Assembly: GCF_025602895.1 (NCBI RefSeq)
Contig: NW_026516261.1
Location: forward strand, 124,001 to 188,000
Source of the DNA: Polychytrium aggregatum
Lineage: Eukaryota; Chytridiomycota; Chytridiomycetes; Polychytriales
Reading direction: 5' to 3'
Length of the DNA stretch: 64,000 nt
Every line of letters begins with the position of its first letter. Position 1 is the stretch's first letter. Under the pieces are notes generated by a model. The model had not been told where the DNA came from. It saw only the letters and a program-made list of their open reading frames with translations, and did not search any database. This document shows positions 63,960-64,000 of this stretch, piece by piece. The position numbers and the translations under genes were made by a program.

Positions 63960-64000
63960 CAGTCCCTTGCCGTGGTTGGCGGCAATGCGGTGGGGTTCGT
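63960..64000 (-). pseudogene. continuation of B4 pol to window end
   Basis: Starts with the CAGTC duplication and reads on in B pol exactly where 52661 stopped (the region around GKGLLVIDATLN). The rest of B4 would lie beyond the window. Confidence 0.9.

Overview
The window is nuclear DNA of a eukaryote, most probably a zoosporic (chytrid-like) fungus. The left third carries small-intron genes (GT-AG introns mostly of 57-450 nt, one GC-AG). They include the complex I subunit NDUFA12, a SUN/SUCO-type protein, two Sel1-repeat proteins, a TFIIS-like gene and a large SAM-TIR-NACHT-WD40 receptor. The right two thirds is a nest of chromodomain Ty3/Gypsy (chromovirus) LTR retrotransposons. The species was not identified from the sequence.

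1-20,512, host genes: C-terminal exons of a SUN/SUCO-like membrane protein (1-1602, +); a hypothetical gene (about 2263-2808, +); NDUFA12 (4948-3721, -); a long low-complexity protein (5495-7607, +); a two-exon 139-aa protein (8670-8193, -); a Sel1-repeat protein (10692-9109, -); an F-box-like exon (11708-11493, -); two convergent small membrane proteins (11923-12276 + and 12804-12266 -); a TFIIS-like gene (12877 on, +); a second Sel1-repeat protein (13466-14643, +); a small one-pass membrane protein (14706-15009, +); retroelement relics (15.2-15.9 kb); and the NLR-like gene (16212-20384, +). The WD40 end of the NLR-like gene runs into a transposon LTR. Four of the genes between 12.2 and 15.0 kb each need a one-base correction, mostly in a homopolymer, to read through. 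This suggests residual base-calling error or fresh pseudogenes.

20,513-64,000, retrotransposon nest: I name three well-preserved families Y, B and Z, plus an older one, X. Y copies: an LTR-leader stub (22,275-22,658), Y1 (22,659-28,125, +) and Y2 (34,837-46,029, -). B copies: B1 (28,934-34,652, -), B2 (37,543-43,261, +), B3 (56,443-62,163, +) and B4 (partial, -, 50,686-52,661 and 63,960 to the window end). Z copies: Z1 (+, 28,126-about 50,234, broken up by B1 and Y2), Z2 (-, 52,662-63,959, broken by B3) and the relic Z3 (20,513-about 21,300, -). Five-base target-site duplications prove the order: B1 and Y2 landed in Z1, B2 landed in Y2; Z2 landed in B4 and B3 landed in Z2. Nesting is three deep twice.

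How the elements work: every family has Gag with a zinc knuckle, then protease, reverse transcriptase, RNase H, integrase and a C-terminal chromodomain. All intact primer-binding sites have the same 12 bases, matching an initiator-Met-type tRNA 3' end. B and Y put pol in the -1 frame behind a canonical G GGA AAC slippery heptamer followed by a stem-loop. Z instead has one fused gag-pol frame. In B the Gag start codon is made from the last base of the LTR plus the first two bases of the primer-binding site, so the primer-binding site codes for the Gag N-terminus.
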